Assembly (NCBI GenBank): GCA_043778255.1
Contig: JAYWGN010000022.1
Location: 54,440 to 118,439 of the forward strand
Source: JAYWGN01 sp043778255
GTDB lineage: Bacteria > Bacteroidota > Bacteroidia > Chitinophagales > Chitinophagaceae
Length of the DNA: 64,000 nt
Direction of reading: 5' to 3'
Shown here: positions 50,531 to 58,977 of the stretch, piece after piece
Position numbering within the stretch: the first letter of the stretch is position 1
How the letters are laid out: each line of letters starts with the position of its first letter
Translations under genes and position numbers: made by a program
Notes under the pieces: model-generated
Seen by the model: the letters and a program-made list of their open reading frames with translations, nothing else
Told to the model about the DNA's origin: nothing
The model's database searches: none

Positions 50531-51421
50531 TTATAAATATTTATTAAAACTAATTAAAACTATTGCCAATATGGCAAATGTAATACCAAGCCAATTTATT
50601 TTACTTAATTTTTCTTTAAATAAAAAAAGTGCTGCTACTGTACTTACTAACACAATGGCCATATTATTAAGTGATATTATTTCGCTACTTTCCATTAGGT
50701 TGGCTTTGTATAATTTGCCCAAACACCAAATAGAAAAATAATTGGGTAACCCAATAATAATACCAGCCAATACTGCCCTATAATCAAACTTTAACTGACC
50801 CGAAATATATAAGTACATTAAATACAAAAATCCTATAAAACCTGCTGTACCAAAGCTTATTACTAAAAAATGATTTAAGGTTACATCATCATTTGCCAAA
50901 TACAAATCGTACACATACTTATACAACGTATCGAGCATACCACTACCAACAAATAGTATAATTGGCAGTAGTAAAGTTGTACTCTTTAGAGGTGTAGCCT
51001 TGTTGGTAGCTTTGGTGTAGCAAGTTAATACTACTGCAATTAGTGCCAATATAAAGCCTATAATTTTAAGAGTATTTAAGGGTTCGTTATGTACTATTAT
51101 AAAAAACAAAATAGGAATAATCATTGATATTTTATTGGCAACAGATGCAACGGCAACCCCAATTTTTTGGGTAGTAATAGCAATAATATTAAATAACACT
51201 ATAAACAAACAACCCAACACCATTGCCCACATAAACCAACCGTGTAGCAATACTGTACCACTATTAATAGGCCAACTTTTATTAATAATTAAGCCAGTAA
51301 TAACACAAGTAATATAGTTAAATACAATGGCAGGCAGTACTGCAATATGAACCCTTTGCAATACCTTAAATGAAAGGGTTAAGTATGCCGAAAGTAATAC
51401 ACTGCCTATTAAATATATCAT
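50531..51421 (-). CDS. EamA/DMT-family transporter
   Basis: A 296-residue membrane protein with ten hydrophobic segments, DMT-superfamily. Recognisable segments: FNYITCVITGLIIN, AVASVANKISMIIPILFFI, and SLNNMAIVLVSTVAALFLFKEKLSKINW with the terminal helix. Substrate unknown. It differs clearly from the DMT protein at 6169-7050. Upstream of yigZ by 3 nt. Confidence 0.85.
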   Translation of the reverse strand: MIYLIGSVLLSAYLTLSFKVLQRVHIAVLPAIVFNYITCVITGLIINKSWPINSGTVLLHGWFMWAMVLGCLFIVLFNIIAITTQKIGVAVASVANKISMIIPILFFIIVHNEPLNTLKIIGFILALIAVVLTCYTKATNKATPLKSTTLLLPIILFVGSGMLDTLYKYVYDLYLANDDVTLNHFLVISFGTAGFIGFLYLMYLYISGQLKFDYRAVLAGIIIGLPNYFSIWCLGKLYKANLMESSEIISLNNMAIVLVSTVAALFLFKEKLSKINWLGITFAILAIVLISFNKYL

Positions 51422-51532
51422 AAATTTTTATTTTCGTAATTACAAAGTACTATTTTGATTAGGTTGGTTTAAGCAATATTTAAAAACAAACAAAGTACAG
51501 CAAATGCCAATAAGTGTCAAATGTTTGAAAGG

Positions 51533-52576
51533 TCAATTTTTTGGTTTTTTCAAAAATATTTTTACCACATCTGTACCAATAGTAAACACATTTTGGGGTT
51601 GAGCAAAGTTAGTTATTGGTGCAGCATAGCCACTGTTCAAATATAGTGTATCGTTAGTAATGGTAATACACTTATTATACAAGTCCTTACTAATAAACAG
51701 TTGTAGCAATATAGTACCACCTTCTACTAGTATATTGGTATAGCCTAATTGAGTTATTTGGTAACAAATATTTTGCAAAAAACTGTCATCATCATTTACT
51801 TTTATATATTGCACAGTACCAATTATTTCATTTTTAATACAATTAAAAATTATAAGTTTATGGAGAAATAGCGTTGAAGTTATGGGCACTTTAAGTTGCC
51901 TATCAATTACCATTACTGTGGGTTGCTTATTGCCAAAGTAACGGTTAGTAAGCATTGGGTTATCGGTTATTACTGTATTACTACCTACTAATATTACCTC
52001 ATTTTTACTACGTAATTGGTGTACATAACGTTGCGTATAAGGGTTACTTATGGCTATTGGAGCTTTGTTTGCTGCACTTATATAACCATTAGCACTCATT
52101 GCCCACTTTAGTGTAATGTAAGGTAGGTTTGTTTTTTTTTGGTAAAAAAATGGTTCGTTTATTAGCCTACACTCTGCCTCTAACACAGCCTGTATAACGG
52201 TTACACCATGTTGCTGCAAATAAGCAATCCCTTTACCATTAACCAAAGTATGCGTATCAGTACAGCCAATTACTACTGTTTTAATTTTATTATGTATAAT
52301 TAAATGTGTACAAGGTGGTGTATTGCCTTGGTGGTTGCAAGGCTCTAAACTTACATATAGTGTAGCATGCTCTATTAAGTGCTGCCAATGTTGAGGTACA
52401 CTGTTAATACAATATACTTCGGCATGGGCTTGGCCATAAGGTTGGGTAAAGCCCTCGCCTATAATAGTATGGTTATGTACCAACACTGCACCTACTGTAG
52501 GGTTGGGCGCTACTCTACTTTGCCCTATGAGTGCTAGTTGTAAGCAACGTTGCATATAATGTTGGTGTGTGTACAA
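51533..52576 (-). CDS. ribD: Bifunctional riboflavin deaminase/reductase RibD
   Basis: Bifunctional enzyme of riboflavin synthesis. Deaminase domain: VAPNPTVGAVLVH, zinc ligands in GQAHAEVYCIN and SLEPCNHQGNTPPCTHLI. Reductase domain: PYITLKWAMSANGYIS, ILVGSNTVITDNPMLTNR and ILVEGGTILLQLF. Start: an in-frame ATG at 52651 would lie upstream of the minus-strand -7 element (52602-52609) and cross prmC, so I place the start at TTG 52576 (MYTHQHYMQRC, like other RibD); ATG 52555 is an alternative. About 347 residues, normal for the family. Confidence 0.88.
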   Translation of the reverse strand: MYTHQHYMQRCLQLALIGQSRVAPNPTVGAVLVHNHTIIGEGFTQPYGQAHAEVYCINSVPQHWQHLIEHATLYVSLEPCNHQGNTPPCTHLIIHNKIKTVVIGCTDTHTLVNGKGIAYLQQHGVTVIQAVLEAECRLINEPFFYQKKTNLPYITLKWAMSANGYISAANKAPIAISNPYTQRYVHQLRSKNEVILVGSNTVITDNPMLTNRYFGNKQPTVMVIDRQLKVPITSTLFLHKLIIFNCIKNEIIGTVQYIKVNDDDSFLQNICYQITQLGYTNILVEGGTILLQLFISKDLYNKCITITNDTLYLNSGYAAPITNFAQPQNVFTIGTDVVKIFLKKPKN

Positions 52577-52601
52577 TGTATTTAAGTTGTAAGTATATTT
52601 A

Positions 52602-52632
52602 CAAATGTATAACCCAACTTGCAATAAATTTG
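52602..52632. promoter_or_regulatory. Overlapping divergent promoters of ribD and prmC
   Basis: Minus strand TACATTTG (52609-52602) for ribD and plus strand TAAATTTG (52625-52632) for prmC lie 15 nt apart. The prmC element ends 4 nt before ATG 52637, predicting a leaderless transcript. Confidence 0.55.
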
Positions 52633-52636
52633 CATA

Positions 52637-53518
52637 ATGCAATACAAACATTTATACAATGCTACCTTAGCTCAATTACTATCAATTTATAATAATAATG
52701 AGGCTGCAAATATTACTCAGCTATTAATAGAAAAAGGTACTGGATTTACATACAATATAATGAACCAAGAAGTTATAATATCACCTGCTTTAATTGACGA
52801 TATAAATACAAAATTACTTGCCTTGCTACAACACCAACCTATACAATATGTATTGGCCGAAGCTGCATTTTACAAACACATATTTTATATAAATAATGCT
52901 GTACTTATACCAAGGCCAGAAACTGAAGAGTTGGTACACCTAACCATAGCCACTATAAAGCAACTAAATATAACCAACCCCAAAGTACTTGAAATAGGCA
53001 CTGGCAGCGGATGTATAAGCATAAGTGTAAAAGCTGCTTTGCCACAATGTACTATAACTGCAATTGATATTAGTACTGCTGCAATTGAAGTAGCTACAAA
53101 AAATGCCACAACTATTGGCACAGCAATTACATTTGTAACCCTCGACTTTTTAAATGAAAATATGTGGCATTTGTTAGACCATAATTGGGATATAATTGTA
53201 AGCAACCCACCTTATATAAGCGAAGCTGAAAAAAGCAATATGGATAAAAATGTGCTAGACTATGAACCAATACTTGCATTGTTTCCGCCAACAAAAAATG
53301 CTTTAATTTTTTATGAAAAAATTAAAGCATTCGTATTATTAAATAAAGTTGATTGTACCCTACTTTGCGAAATAAATGAACATTTTGGCGAAGCCACAAA
53401 AAAGATATACGAAACCGATGCATTTACCAGCACTACAATTATAAAAGATATGCAACAAAAAGACCGCATACTTACTACAAAGTATAACGTAGTGCTACAC
53501 CTGCCCAACTACTCCTAA
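52637..53518 (+). CDS. prmC: Release factor glutamine N5-methyltransferase PrmC
   Basis: A 293-residue enzyme methylating the Gln of the GGQ loop in release factors. The N-terminal helical domain ends with PIQYVLAEAAFYKHIFYINNAVLIPRPETEELV (family hallmark RPETE), motif I is VLEIGTGSGCISISV and the catalytic NPPY is in IIVSNPPYIS. Full length. Its 3' end overlaps the convergent outer-membrane gene by 44 nt. Confidence 0.94.
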   Translation: MQYKHLYNATLAQLLSIYNNNEAANITQLLIEKGTGFTYNIMNQEVIISPALIDDINTKLLALLQHQPIQYVLAEAAFYKHIFYINNAVLIPRPETEELVHLTIATIKQLNITNPKVLEIGTGSGCISISVKAALPQCTITAIDISTAAIEVATKNATTIGTAITFVTLDFLNENMWHLLDHNWDIIVSNPPYISEAEKSNMDKNVLDYEPILALFPPTKNALIFYEKIKAFVLLNKVDCTLLCEINEHFGEATKKIYETDAFTSTTIIKDMQQKDRILTTKYNVVLHLPNYS

Positions 53519-53936
53519 ACCTTGTGCCGTAGCCTCCACCTATTTCAATTGCAGGTTGCCAATCAATAGCAATATTAAAAGGTAACTCTTTAAACTTATA
53601 ATCAGCACCAATTATAAAGCCTGGGCCAATAATAGTATTTTTATCCTGCAAACGTAAGTTTACACCTGGCCCTAGGTACCACTTTAAGTTACCTTCGGTA
53701 CTAAGGTCGCCATGAAACTCGTAATGTGCTGTAAACCTTGTGCCTTCACCCGAAAAAAATGCCACAATATCAATTGCTGCTTTTTCTGAAATAAATGTTT
53801 TTACATTAGCACCAACACCATTAAAAATTTTGACGCCTACTCCGGTTTTGTAAGTTAAACTGTTATCAGTTTTATTTTGGCTGAAAGCCATACTAGTGCA
53901 TACTAATGCCATAAAAAATAATCCTACGTTTTTCAT
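53475..53936 (-). CDS. Small outer membrane beta-barrel protein
   Basis: A 153-residue exported protein with signal peptide (ends SMAFSQ) and alternating hydrophobic beta strands: GVGVKIFNGVGANVKTFI, FTAHYEFHGDL, LKWYLGPGVNLRL, and a final aromatic strand FRSSWAGVALRYTL typical of barrel insertion. It is likely an outer-membrane barrel of about eight strands. Not assigned to a defined family. Its 3' end overlaps prmC. Confidence 0.75.
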   Translation of the reverse strand: MKNVGLFFMALVCTSMAFSQNKTDNSLTYKTGVGVKIFNGVGANVKTFISEKAAIDIVAFFSGEGTRFTAHYEFHGDLSTEGNLKWYLGPGVNLRLQDKNTIIGPGFIIGADYKFKELPFNIAIDWQPAIEIGGGYGTRFRSSWAGVALRYTL

Positions 53937-53953
53937 AATGTTTATAGTTTTGG

Positions 53954-53961
53954 CAAATATA
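53954..53961 (-). promoter_or_regulatory. -7 element of the small barrel gene
   Basis: Minus strand TATATTTG, 17 nt upstream of the ATG at 53936. Confidence 0.45.
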
Positions 53962-53971
53962 AACCTTATAG

Positions 53972-54706
53972 TTAGTTGGGCAACGTTTGTGTGCCAAATT
54001 TACGTTTTACTTCCTGCTCGGCATAGTTAAATGCTTTACGAATCATATCTGTTTTTCTAAAGTTATATTTGCTTCTTATGTCTTGTTCCTCTTTTGCAAT
54101 AATTAAAAACATTGCATCAATTGCCCTGCCAGCAATAAATCCACTCAAATTTGTTTCTATTTTTTTATTTAAAAAAGGGATATTGTTATAAATATTGGCA
54201 ATTTGCCTATACTCGGTATCGGCACCGTTAAGCTTAACTGTACTGTCCACTATAGGCAATAATGCTTTGGTGAGGCTATCAGTGGCTGAGGCTTTAAAAT
54301 AATCGGTGGCAGCATGTGGATTATTAGTTACCAATATACGGGCTGCATCTTTAATACTCATATTGCGGAGAGATTGTATAAATATTGGCTTAGCAGTTGT
54401 CATAGCTGCTCCCATTGCTGCTGTTAACTTATCGGTTATTTGTGGTATTGAGGTTTTTACTCCTAAGCTATTGAGTACTGTTTGTACTTTATCCATTTCG
54501 GCTGGCAACTTTAGTAGTATTGAAGCATTGGATTTTGGATTGGCAAATGCATCAAAACTTTTGAACAAACCTTGCTCTAAAGCACCTTTGAGTCCTCCAG
54601 CCATTTCAAATTCGTTAGGTATTAAGCCTAATTTGCTTAAGCCGCCACATTGCCAATTAGCTAATGCAAATGTGCTAATAACAAGTACAAGTAATTTTGA
54701 TTTCAT
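53972..54706 (-). CDS. DUF4197-domain exported protein
   Basis: A 244-residue protein with a signal segment containing a possible lipobox (NWQCGG, about residue 20) and the DUF4197 pattern: EMAGGLKGALEQGLFKSFD, ILLKLPAEMDKVQTVLNSLG, DAARILVTNNPHAATDYFKAS and DAMFLIIAKEEQDIR. Function unknown; an all-helical periplasmic or outer-membrane-bound protein by family. Divergent from the SpoIIM cluster across 189 nt that hold no other gene. Confidence 0.88.
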   Translation of the reverse strand: MKSKLLVLVISTFALANWQCGGLSKLGLIPNEFEMAGGLKGALEQGLFKSFDAFANPKSNASILLKLPAEMDKVQTVLNSLGVKTSIPQITDKLTAAMGAAMTTAKPIFIQSLRNMSIKDAARILVTNNPHAATDYFKASATDSLTKALLPIVDSTVKLNGADTEYRQIANIYNNIPFLNKKIETNLSGFIAGRAIDAMFLIIAKEEQDIRSKYNFRKTDMIRKAFNYAEQEVKRKFGTQTLPN

Positions 54707-54895
54707 TTTATAAATTGTTTTACAATAAGTCTATATAACGGCGGGTATAGTTGCAACGTATTTTGTTAATGTTATTAACAAATATAGTGCTATATAATTA
54801 CACAAATTAAAAAGTAAAATTGTACTAAATATGAGTTACAAATTTTTGGTAAATTTAATTTATCTTTAATTTTATATTACAAAGATGACTAAAGC

Positions 54896-55933
54896 ATGAG
54901 AGAACCGCTGTTTATTAAAAAAAATATTGAAAAATGGGAAAGTTATGATGATAACCCCACCACCGACCCCGATGTACTAAGCGAAAGGTTTGTACATGTA
55001 TTAGATGATTTGGCTTATGCTCAAACATTTTACCCAAAGGGAAAAACGGTAAAATACTTAAATGAAAGGGCAGTAACATTTTACAATGAAATATATAAAA
55101 AGAAGAAAGAACCCATAAAAAAACTTTTCGATTTTTGGAGAGTAGAGATGCCACTTACAATTAGGCGAAATCATAAATTCATTCTCCTTTCTTTATGTTT
55201 GTTTATAGTAGCTATATTAATGGGTAGTTTATCGGCAATATACGATAACGATTTTTTTGATGCTATATCGCCAGGCTACTTGGAACATACAAGAGATAAT
55301 ATTGCTAAAGGTGATCCATTTGGTATATATGGTGGCGATGGTAGTGCTAAATCATTTTTGCAAATAGGCTTACATAATATATCTATCACTATAATTTACG
55401 ATTTTATTGGTGGTATTTTCTTTGCCATATCTACATTATACTCACTAATGTTTAATGGTATGATGGTGGGCGGATTTCATTACATGTTTTACGAAGCAGG
55501 ATTGGGTTGGGAGTTTTTGTTAGTAGTATTTATACATGGTACATTCGAACTTTTTGCCATTATACTTGGGGCAGCAGCAGGTTTCAGGCTATTCAACAGT
55601 GTTATATATACAGGTACATACACTCGGTGGGAAAGTATAAAAAAAGGAGCACAAGATGGTATTAAGTTAATGATATTGGTATTTATTTTGTTATTTTTTG
55701 CAGCATTTTTAGAAGGCTATATTACTCGTATGGCAGCTGCATCGGTAGGAGAAAAATCGATAGATACTTATATACCAATTTGGTTGAGTATTATACTGCT
55801 TATAAGTTTTTTTACTTTACTTATTTGGTACTTTGGTACTTACCCTATTAAAGTGGCAAAGTATTATAACAACACAGTTGTAAGTAACTTACCCAATAAA
55901 AAATTAGGAACAGTAAATTATAAAAATGCTTAG
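54896..55933 (+). CDS. SpoIIM-family (DUF95) membrane protein
   Basis: A 345-residue inner-membrane protein of the stage II sporulation protein M/DUF95 family. N-terminal soluble part (REPLFIKKNIEKWESYDD, LDDLAYAQTFYPKG), then about five helices with LHNISITIIYDFIGGIFF and FIHGTFELFAIILGAAAGFRL. Non-sporulating Bacteroidota keep it at the head of a MoxR cluster. Overlaps the next gene by 8 nt. Confidence 0.9.
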   Translation: MREPLFIKKNIEKWESYDDNPTTDPDVLSERFVHVLDDLAYAQTFYPKGKTVKYLNERAVTFYNEIYKKKKEPIKKLFDFWRVEMPLTIRRNHKFILLSLCLFIVAILMGSLSAIYDNDFFDAISPGYLEHTRDNIAKGDPFGIYGGDGSAKSFLQIGLHNISITIIYDFIGGIFFAISTLYSLMFNGMMVGGFHYMFYEAGLGWEFLLVVFIHGTFELFAIILGAAAGFRLFNSVIYTGTYTRWESIKKGAQDGIKLMILVFILLFFAAFLEGYITRMAAASVGEKSIDTYIPIWLSIILLISFFTLLIWYFGTYPIKVAKYYNNTVVSNLPNKKLGTVNYKNA

Positions 55934-56723
55934 AACAATATACACCATATTGCTGTATGTACTTTGTAGTAATACTTTGCAAGCCCAAAGTGAAATAGAA
56001 AGGGAAAGCCCTAACACAGCAGTACAGGAACAAACTGACTATGATGAAGAAGAACCTTATGTAAAAGCAACTGAGAAAAGGTATTATGTAAAAAGTAAAA
56101 TGGAGGCCTTTCAAAAAGATAAAGATTTTAAATATGATGAGGAAGCTATAAAGAAATATGAAAGAGAAAGTAAAAACGAAAGTACCTACAACACTGAACA
56201 AACACAACCTAGCAACAAACAAAAAACAACTAGAACAGTTACTAGAAAAGAATACGAAGCACCCATAAACGATGGCATTAATTGGACTTTAATATTGATA
56301 CTATTTGGCGTTGTAATAATAGGAATATTGGCATTAAGTGGATTGAACCCTACCACATTTTTTAGAAAAAAAATTAAGAATATAAATGTCTTAGAGGGTA
56401 ATATAACCGATGAAAAAGATATACATAAAATAGCTTTTGAAACTGAATTAGAGAAGGCCATAAGAGAAAAAAAATACAATATTGCTGTAAGAATATTGTA
56501 CTTAGAAACCTTAAAAAAGTTAAACGATGGAAATTGGATAAAATGGCAACTGAACAAAACAAATTGGGAATATGTAAGAGAAATTGAAAGCCAAAATTTA
56601 AGAAAAGATTTTACATTTATAACCAACTCGTTTGATTATGTATGGTACGGTAACTTTAAAATAGACGAACCTACATACAACCTAATGCAACAAAAAATAA
56701 GAACTTTTCAACAAAAAATATAA
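55926..56723 (+). CDS. DUF4129-domain membrane protein
   Basis: A 265-residue protein with signal peptide (ends LQAQS), acidic/basic periplasmic linker with charged repeats (about 25-110), a membrane helix (about 118-138, ILILFGVVIIGILAL) and the DUF4129 domain (KKYNIAVRILYLETLKKLND, VREIESQNLRKDFTFI, FDYVWYGNF). The domain is typical of genes between SpoIIM-like and MoxR genes. Function unknown. Confidence 0.85.
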   Translation: MLRTIYTILLYVLCSNTLQAQSEIERESPNTAVQEQTDYDEEEPYVKATEKRYYVKSKMEAFQKDKDFKYDEEAIKKYERESKNESTYNTEQTQPSNKQKTTRTVTRKEYEAPINDGINWTLILILFGVVIIGILALSGLNPTTFFRKKIKNINVLEGNITDEKDIHKIAFETELEKAIREKKYNIAVRILYLETLKKLNDGNWIKWQLNKTNWEYVREIESQNLRKDFTFITNSFDYVWYGNFKIDEPTYNLMQQKIRTFQQKI

Positions 56724-56733
56724 CTAACAATAA

Positions 56734-57891
56734 TTGAAATTACTACTCACTATACTTATAACTGCAATAACTTTAAACTGTACTGCACAAAGCAAACCAT
56801 CGCTTAATAAAAGCAGTAAAAAGTTTAATGGCTTGTATATTTTTAATGACCAAATAAGCGAAATATTTCCGGTTGCAAATGTTGAATATAATAATAGTAG
56901 AATAGCTACAACTGTGGACCAGCCTTATTTGTACAATTCGGCTTGTATTGTAATAGTTAACAATTTTTATCCTAATAGTAAAGATATTACAAGCCTCAAA
57001 AGCTTTGTGCAAGATGGTAACTATGCTTTTATATTTGCTAGTGATTTTAATGATACGTTTCAGCTTGCCTTTCACTTAACTACAAGTAGTACTACTGCTA
57101 TGCAAAATGAATTGTTAATTAAAGAAATACCCAACAATGAAATTAAAAGGTACAAATTTAAACCATTAAGTGACTTTAACAATAAATTTGAATTGGAATC
57201 AAAAGCCTTAATTACGGTATTAGGTTACAATAATGATGGCACTCCAAATTTTATAAAATATAGCTATGGTAAGGGTGCAGTATTTATACATTTGTACCCT
57301 ACAGTTTTACTCAATTATTTTTTGGTTAACCAATCAAATTATGCTTACACCGAAACATTATTGTCGTACTTACCACGTAACTTAAATAAAATATTTATTA
57401 CTACTGCCAAAAATAAAAGTAACAATTATGATAGCAGTAGTGGAGAAGATAATTCAGATATATTAGACTTTATAAAAAACAATCCAAACCTTTGGGCAGC
57501 TTTATTATTACTATTATTATTGCTTGGGTTACTTATATTATTTGGGTTAAAAAGAAGACAACGAATAATACCTATAAAACAACCTATAACCAATACAACA
57601 ATGGAGTTTGCACAAACAATTGGCGACCTCTACTTTAACCAAAAAGACAATAATGATATAGCTTTGAAAAAAGTAAAATATTGGCAGGAATTAATAAGAA
57701 CAAAATACCAAATACCCACTACTACTATGAACTTGGAATTTTGGGAAAGGGTACAAAAAAAATCGGGGGCTAGTGAAACAAGCATTACTAATATAAAACA
57801 AAGTATAACTGCCTTGTATAATGGGCAAGAATTTAACGACAGACACCTAGTAGAATTCACCAACAATATTGACAACTTTAATAAAAAATAA
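56734..57891 (+). CDS. DUF4350-domain membrane protein
   Basis: A 385-residue exported/membrane protein with a signal (LLLTILITAITLNCTAQS), the DUF4350 region (about 60-230: VIVNNFYPNSKDITSLKSFVQDG, NYFLVNQSNYAYTETLLSYL), a membrane helix (about 250-270) and a cytoplasmic C-terminal part with TMEFAQTIGDLYFNQKDN. The start is TTG at 56734, 10 nt after the upstream stop. Role unknown; its C-terminus may contact the MoxR ATPase encoded 2 nt downstream (inference). Confidence 0.85.
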   Translation: MKLLLTILITAITLNCTAQSKPSLNKSSKKFNGLYIFNDQISEIFPVANVEYNNSRIATTVDQPYLYNSACIVIVNNFYPNSKDITSLKSFVQDGNYAFIFASDFNDTFQLAFHLTTSSTTAMQNELLIKEIPNNEIKRYKFKPLSDFNNKFELESKALITVLGYNNDGTPNFIKYSYGKGAVFIHLYPTVLLNYFLVNQSNYAYTETLLSYLPRNLNKIFITTAKNKSNNYDSSSGEDNSDILDFIKNNPNLWAALLLLLLLLGLLILFGLKRRQRIIPIKQPITNTTMEFAQTIGDLYFNQKDNNDIALKKVKYWQELIRTKYQIPTTTMNLEFWERVQKKSGASETSITNIKQSITALYNGQEFNDRHLVEFTNNIDNFNKK

Positions 57892-57893
57892 TA

Positions 57894-58958
57894 ATGGAAA
57901 ATAACGACAATCCCATGTATGAAACACCACAAGTAAATAACGAAGCGGTAACCCAAAATGAAGAAACTATAATCACAACAAACGATACAAATGTATTTGC
58001 ACAGCGAACTGACTTAGAAATATTTGCCCAATCGGTAGCGGCTATAGAAAGTGAAATAGGTAAAGTAATAATAGGCCAACGAGAAATGCTACAACTACTT
58101 ATAGCAGGGCTTATAAGCGGTGGCCATGTACTACTAGAGGGTGTACCTGGCGTAGCCAAAACGCTTACTGCAAAGCTACTAGCACAAACCTTGAGCATAC
58201 CATTTAGCCGCATACAATTTACACCCGACCTTATGCCGAGTGATGTTGTAGGTACTAGTGTATTTAACCCTCGTACTACTAATTTTGAATTTAAGCAAGG
58301 TCCAGTATTTAGCAATATTGTACTTATAGATGAAATAAATAGAAGCCCTGCCAAAACACAATCGGCACTGTTTGAAGTAATGGAAGAAAAACAAGTAACC
58401 GTAGATGGCACTACACATACGATGCAAGCTCCATTTATGATAATAGCCACCCAAAACCCTATAGAACATGAAGGTACCTACAGGCTGCCCGAAGCTCAAC
58501 TAGACAGATTTTTATTTAAAATAAACATACCTTACCCTACTGTATTAGAGGAACAGAAAATATTAGAAGGTGCACATGCACTAAAAGAAAAATCGCCATT
58601 GTTAGCTATTAATAAAATAATGAATGCTACCGATATAGTAGCACTACAACTACAAGTAAAAAACATATTTGCCGAAGCTAACTTATTAGCATACATAGCA
58701 AAAATAGTAGTGGAAACCCGTAACCATGCTGCTATATATTTGGGAGCATCACCAAGGGCAAGTATTGGTATATTAAATGCCGCAAAAGCCATAGCAGCAA
58801 TGAGTGGCAGAGATTTTATAACACCCGATGATATTAAGTTTGTAGCCTTACCCGTACTCCGCCATAGGCTTATACTTACACCCGATAAAGAAATGGAAGG
58901 TGTACAAGTAGATGAAGTAGTACAACAAATTATAAAAGATATAGAAGTGCCTCGTTAA
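57894..58958 (+). CDS. MoxR-family AAA+ ATPase
   Basis: A 354-residue AAA+ ATPase. Walker A GVPGVAKT (83-90), Walker B LIDEINRSPAKTQSALFEVM, sensor ATQNPIEHEGTYRLPEAQLDRF and ASPRASIGILNAAKA. MoxR ATPases act as chaperones for the assembly or activation of partner proteins, often VWA/DUF58 proteins as here. Starts 2 nt after the DUF4350 gene; DUF58 follows after 19 nt. Confidence 0.94.
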   Translation: MENNDNPMYETPQVNNEAVTQNEETIITTNDTNVFAQRTDLEIFAQSVAAIESEIGKVIIGQREMLQLLIAGLISGGHVLLEGVPGVAKTLTAKLLAQTLSIPFSRIQFTPDLMPSDVVGTSVFNPRTTNFEFKQGPVFSNIVLIDEINRSPAKTQSALFEVMEEKQVTVDGTTHTMQAPFMIIATQNPIEHEGTYRLPEAQLDRFLFKINIPYPTVLEEQKILEGAHALKEKSPLLAINKIMNATDIVALQLQVKNIFAEANLLAYIAKIVVETRNHAAIYLGASPRASIGILNAAKAIAAMSGRDFITPDDIKFVALPVLRHRLILTPDKEMEGVQVDEVVQQIIKDIEVPR

Positions 58959-58977
58959 TAATATATTATAAAAAAAA

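Noticed and set aside
52577..52651. N-terminal extension of RibD from ATG 52651
   Set aside because: It lies upstream of the predicted promoter and overlaps prmC; the residues are not RibD-like.
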